Below are positions 32,510 through 34,454 of a DNA stretch of 34,454 bases, piece by piece. The stretch is from Methanoculleus sp. UBA303 (GTDB lineage Archaea > Halobacteriota > Methanomicrobia > Methanomicrobiales > Methanoculleaceae). Position 1 is the first letter of the stretch, and each line of letters opens with the position of its first letter. The notes below the pieces were generated by a model. That model made no database searches. It worked only from the letters and a program-made list of their open reading frames with translations, and was not told the DNA's origin. The position numbers were made by a program, and so were the translations under genes. Location: the NCBI GenBank assembly GCA_002501655.1, contig DANY01000052.1, positions 2,823 to 37,276 of the forward strand. Reading direction: 5' to 3'.

Positions 32510-33065
32510 TCAAAGATCCTCTTTACTCATGTATGCTCAAACCTTAATTACCCTTCGGAGGAAACCCCGGGCAGTGGAATTGGGGCAACAGCCCTGGTGC
32601 AGGTACGCACGGGGAGATGAAGTTGCGCTTTCTTACATGGCGATTAACACCCCTGATAAAAAAATCAGGGCAATATACTACTCTAAATTGAGAGGTCGGG
32701 TTGAACGTATGCCGCGTAGAGTACGATACTCCTCCGGCCTGACGAAGTCTCCTCGTGCCTGCCCCCGTCATCTCCCGGCGACGTGTGCAACACTGACGAC
32801 GTGCGGCACCGCCTGCCGTACTGGTTGAGGTGCGGCAAGGACCGTTCTCACCATCTCACCCCGACAGATTATTTCAGGCAGACCGCGGGCATGGGTGTCG
32901 GATCAACACCCACCAGCACCCTGTATATGTCAGATCCTCCCGGCAGACCCGAATTCCGTGAATATTCCCATTACAGATACATTAATGGTGGCCTGGGTCA
33001 TTAGTATACACCTCCAGTAAAACCGGCAGGCGAACTGCGCCACCGCCTGTCACGGAGTTGATTAA
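32510..33065. other. Divergent intergenic region between the RRM gene and aIF-1A
   Basis: No protein frame is convincing. Two hairpins stand out: CCCTGAT/ATCAGGG (32651-32670) and GTGCGGCA/TGCCGTAC (32801-32821, one G-T pair). A TATA-like TTAGTATACACC near 33001-33012 probably drives aIF-1A. A small RNA could lie here, but nothing proves it. Confidence 0.5.
32651..32670. terminator. Hairpin with A-rich loop
   Basis: CCCTGAT and ATCAGGG are perfect 7-bp arms around six A residues. It could end a short transcript or be a protein-binding site. No gene ends next to it. Confidence 0.3.
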
Positions 33066-33068
33066 CTG
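33054..33068 (+). promoter_or_regulatory. Ribosome-binding site and CTG start of aIF-1A
   Basis: GGAG at 33054-33057 is followed after 8 nt by CTG at 33066-33068. The TAA at 33063 blocks any earlier in-frame start, and no ATG, GTG or TTG occurs in frame before the internal ATG at 33168. This spacing makes CTG the best start. Confidence 0.5.
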
Positions 33069-33383
33069 ACAAATAGACGAGGATCACAAAACAGCGAAAG
33101 CGAGGAAATTGTACGGGTACGATTACCGAAGAAACGAAACCGGGAGATATTCGGCCGGGCCGACCTGATGCTCGGGGCCAACCACATCCGCGTCCGTTGC
33201 GAGGACGGCGTCACACGCATGGGGCGGATCAAGGGCAAGATTAAGAAGCGGCTCTGGATACGCGAAGGCGATCTCCTGATCGTTGTTCCCTGGAGTTTCC
33301 AGGACGAGAAGTGCGATATCATCTATCGTTACATCAGGCCCCAGGTAGACTGGCTCAAGAAGCATAACTACCTCAGCCAATAA
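33066..33383 (+). CDS. Translation initiation factor aIF-1A
   Basis: aIF-1A, the homologue of eukaryotic eIF1A, binds the small ribosomal subunit A site during initiation. The frame reads EEIVRVRLPKKRNREIFG, then RADLMLGANHIRVRCEDG and TRMGRIKGKIKKRLWIREGD, and VVPWSFQDEKCDIIYRY, covering the whole OB-fold and both tails. Starting at the internal ATG 33168 would delete the first OB strand, so it cannot be the real start. With the CTG at 33066 the product is 105 residues, the normal family length. A start at ATT 33108 is conceivable but poorly placed relative to the GGAG. Confidence 0.9.
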   Translation: MTNRRGSQNSESEEIVRVRLPKKRNREIFGRADLMLGANHIRVRCEDGVTRMGRIKGKIKKRLWIREGDLLIVVPWSFQDEKCDIIYRYIRPQVDWLKKHNYLSQ

Positions 33384-33506
33384 TACCTTCTGCGCTACGG
33401 TTGAGACGCCGTCGTCAGCCTCCGGCAGGACCCGCACCAGAGTTCCCGGGAGCGGAGATAGACCCTTCGGGCAGGCACAATCCGGGATTCATCCTTTCCG
33501 GCAATA

Positions 33507-34085
33507 TCATTCCCGGGAATCCTTATCGATGGCGTCAGAGAGGTTTGCCGCGAGATCGGTGTGCACCAGCATGAACGTTCTGCTCACCGACGCCGTCACG
33601 CTCGCCGCTATCTGCATGGTGAGCATGACGACCCGCATGGCGTCTGGAACGGTTCCTCCCTCCCACGCTCTCTCGATGCACTGGCTGGCAATCTGCTTCG
33701 TGATATCATTTCCCAGTACCACAAAGTTGCTTGCCCTGCCTCTCTGCGTTACCCGTAACCGGGAGTCGATGACCTCGGTAATTGCGTAACTCCCTCTTGT
33801 AGCGTACAGCCTCCTCCTATGGATTTCCGATTCCCCGGTTTCGGTCACCTCACCGATGAGCACCCCGTTCTGCTCTGAAACCTTGGCTTTATCATCCCTG
33901 ACCCTGATCGTCACGCCAAACTCAGCCGCCCGCTCCTTCAGGTCGTCGTCGGAAGCGATCAAGCCGCTGTAGAGTTCGCGTTCCAGCTCATCGATGCAGG
34001 AGTCGTCCCCCTGGAATGCAATCTCCCGCATATCCCCCGCCATCACGGCGCCCTGTTCCCCAATGAATGCGATCACAAGAGTCAT
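33507..34085 (-). CDS. DUF2121 family protein (proteasome-like fold suspected)
   Basis: A 192-residue methanogen-type protein. It starts MTLVIAFIGEQGAVMAGDMR, which resembles the beta strands at the N-terminus of Ntn-hydrolase or proteasome-like proteins. Later parts include VIDSRLRVTQRGRASNFVVL and VSRTFMLVHTD. DUF2121 is found mainly in methanogens and has no assigned function. The ATG at 34085 is preferred over 34130 because homology-like sequence begins there and GGGGGTA lies just upstream. Confidence 0.85.
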   Translation of the reverse strand: MTLVIAFIGEQGAVMAGDMREIAFQGDDSCIDELERELYSGLIASDDDLKERAAEFGVTIRVRDDKAKVSEQNGVLIGEVTETGESEIHRRRLYATRGSYAITEVIDSRLRVTQRGRASNFVVLGNDITKQIASQCIERAWEGGTVPDAMRVVMLTMQIAASVTASVSRTFMLVHTDLAANLSDAIDKDSRE

Positions 34086-34454
34086 ACAGTACCCCCAAAC
34101 TCCCGGTGTGGAGCGGGAAGTTGCGCACATCCTTCACTCTCTCGCACACGGTATCAATCTGTTGATGCCCCGCCGGGTACCGTTCCATCGTTCTCCTGTC
34201 GCTGCCGGGACCAGAATGAGAGCGGATGCGTCTCTTCAGCCGGACGACGGATAATCGGGGAGATGCAGGGCGGGAAATGGGGGTAGTGCCCTACGAAACA
34301 ACTGATACTCAACTTTGTTGAGATCTCATCTGGGTGTTCCCGCTTGATTGCAATCCGGGGCACGGCTTTCCCTGGGGTATCGCCATGGGGGCGGGGTGAT
34401 GGGTGTGCGGATCTTTGCGCAAGCCAGGGGCGGGGGAGACCCCTCCCCGTCAGC
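34086..34454. other. Intergenic at the window end
   Basis: No gene is recognised. CTCAAC-TTT-GTTGAG at 34308-34322 is a perfect inverted repeat that could be an operator. The last 60 nt are G-rich and without a clear frame. Confidence 0.45.

Noticed and set aside
32475..32828. A 117-codon plus-strand frame
   Set aside because: It starts antisense to the RRM gene, crosses a hairpin and has no protein-like pattern.
1..34454. CRISPR arrays, insertion sequences, rRNA genes
   Set aside because: No regularly spaced repeats, transposase motifs or rRNA signatures were found.

Overview
The window is chromosomal DNA of a methanogenic euryarchaeon, most likely a Methanoculleus-type member of the Methanomicrobiales. 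This is an inference from gene content and high G+C, not from a search. It carries archaeal replication genes (MCM, two clamp-loader small subunits, an RPA-associated protein), TBP, NMD3, aIF-1A, the archaeal CoA pathway, and MptD of tetrahydromethanopterin synthesis.

Layout. 1-2.8 kb (minus strand) is an accessory zone: decayed MNT/HEPN (mntA-hepT) remnants, an AAA_14/DUF4143 ATPase under a 37-bp perfect palindrome, another nucleotidyltransferase remnant, and a tandem zinc-ribbon gene interrupted by an in-frame TAG. 2.9-4.0 kb is an Lrp/AsnC regulator followed by a small membrane protein and an unknown protein. 4.2-6.5 kb holds divergent thiD and an AIR-synthase-like gene sharing a TATA region. 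6.5-9.4 kb is accessory again: a hicBA toxin-antitoxin pair with several inverted repeats, a membrane-anchored serpin, and a membrane-bound winged-helix regulator.

9.5-17.3 kb is a long, overlapping minus-strand run. In order of transcription it reads mptD, a TatD-like hydrolase, DUF424, nmd3, a taw2-like gene, coaBC, pantoate kinase, phosphopantothenate synthetase, a second RFC small-subunit homologue and a methyltransferase. All three archaea-specific CoA steps from pantoate onwards lie side by side. 17.4-19 kb holds a membrane protein, a small zinc-finger gene and intergenic DNA. 19.1-23.2 kb is rfcS then mcm; mcm carries a 358-residue LAGLIDADG intein.

23.4-27.6 kb (plus strand) is an RPA-associated protein, an RPA-associated phosphoesterase and an Lhr-type helicase, probably a DNA-repair unit. 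It is followed by a 450-nt unexplained intergenic segment rich in short hairpins, then tbp (minus). 28.7-30.6 kb is an AMP-forming acyl-CoA synthetase and tRNA-Leu(CAG). 30.6-34.1 kb contains a DUF2795 protein, a methyltransferase with an apparent 5' frameshift, an RRM protein, aIF-1A (whose full reading frame has no ATG, GTG or TTG and seems to begin at CTG), and a DUF2121 protein.

The items most worth a second look are the aIF-1A start, the structured intergenic region at 27.6-28.06 kb, the palindrome-controlled ATPase between nucleotidyltransferase remnants, the serpin/membrane-regulator pair, and the intein ending in Gly-Asn.
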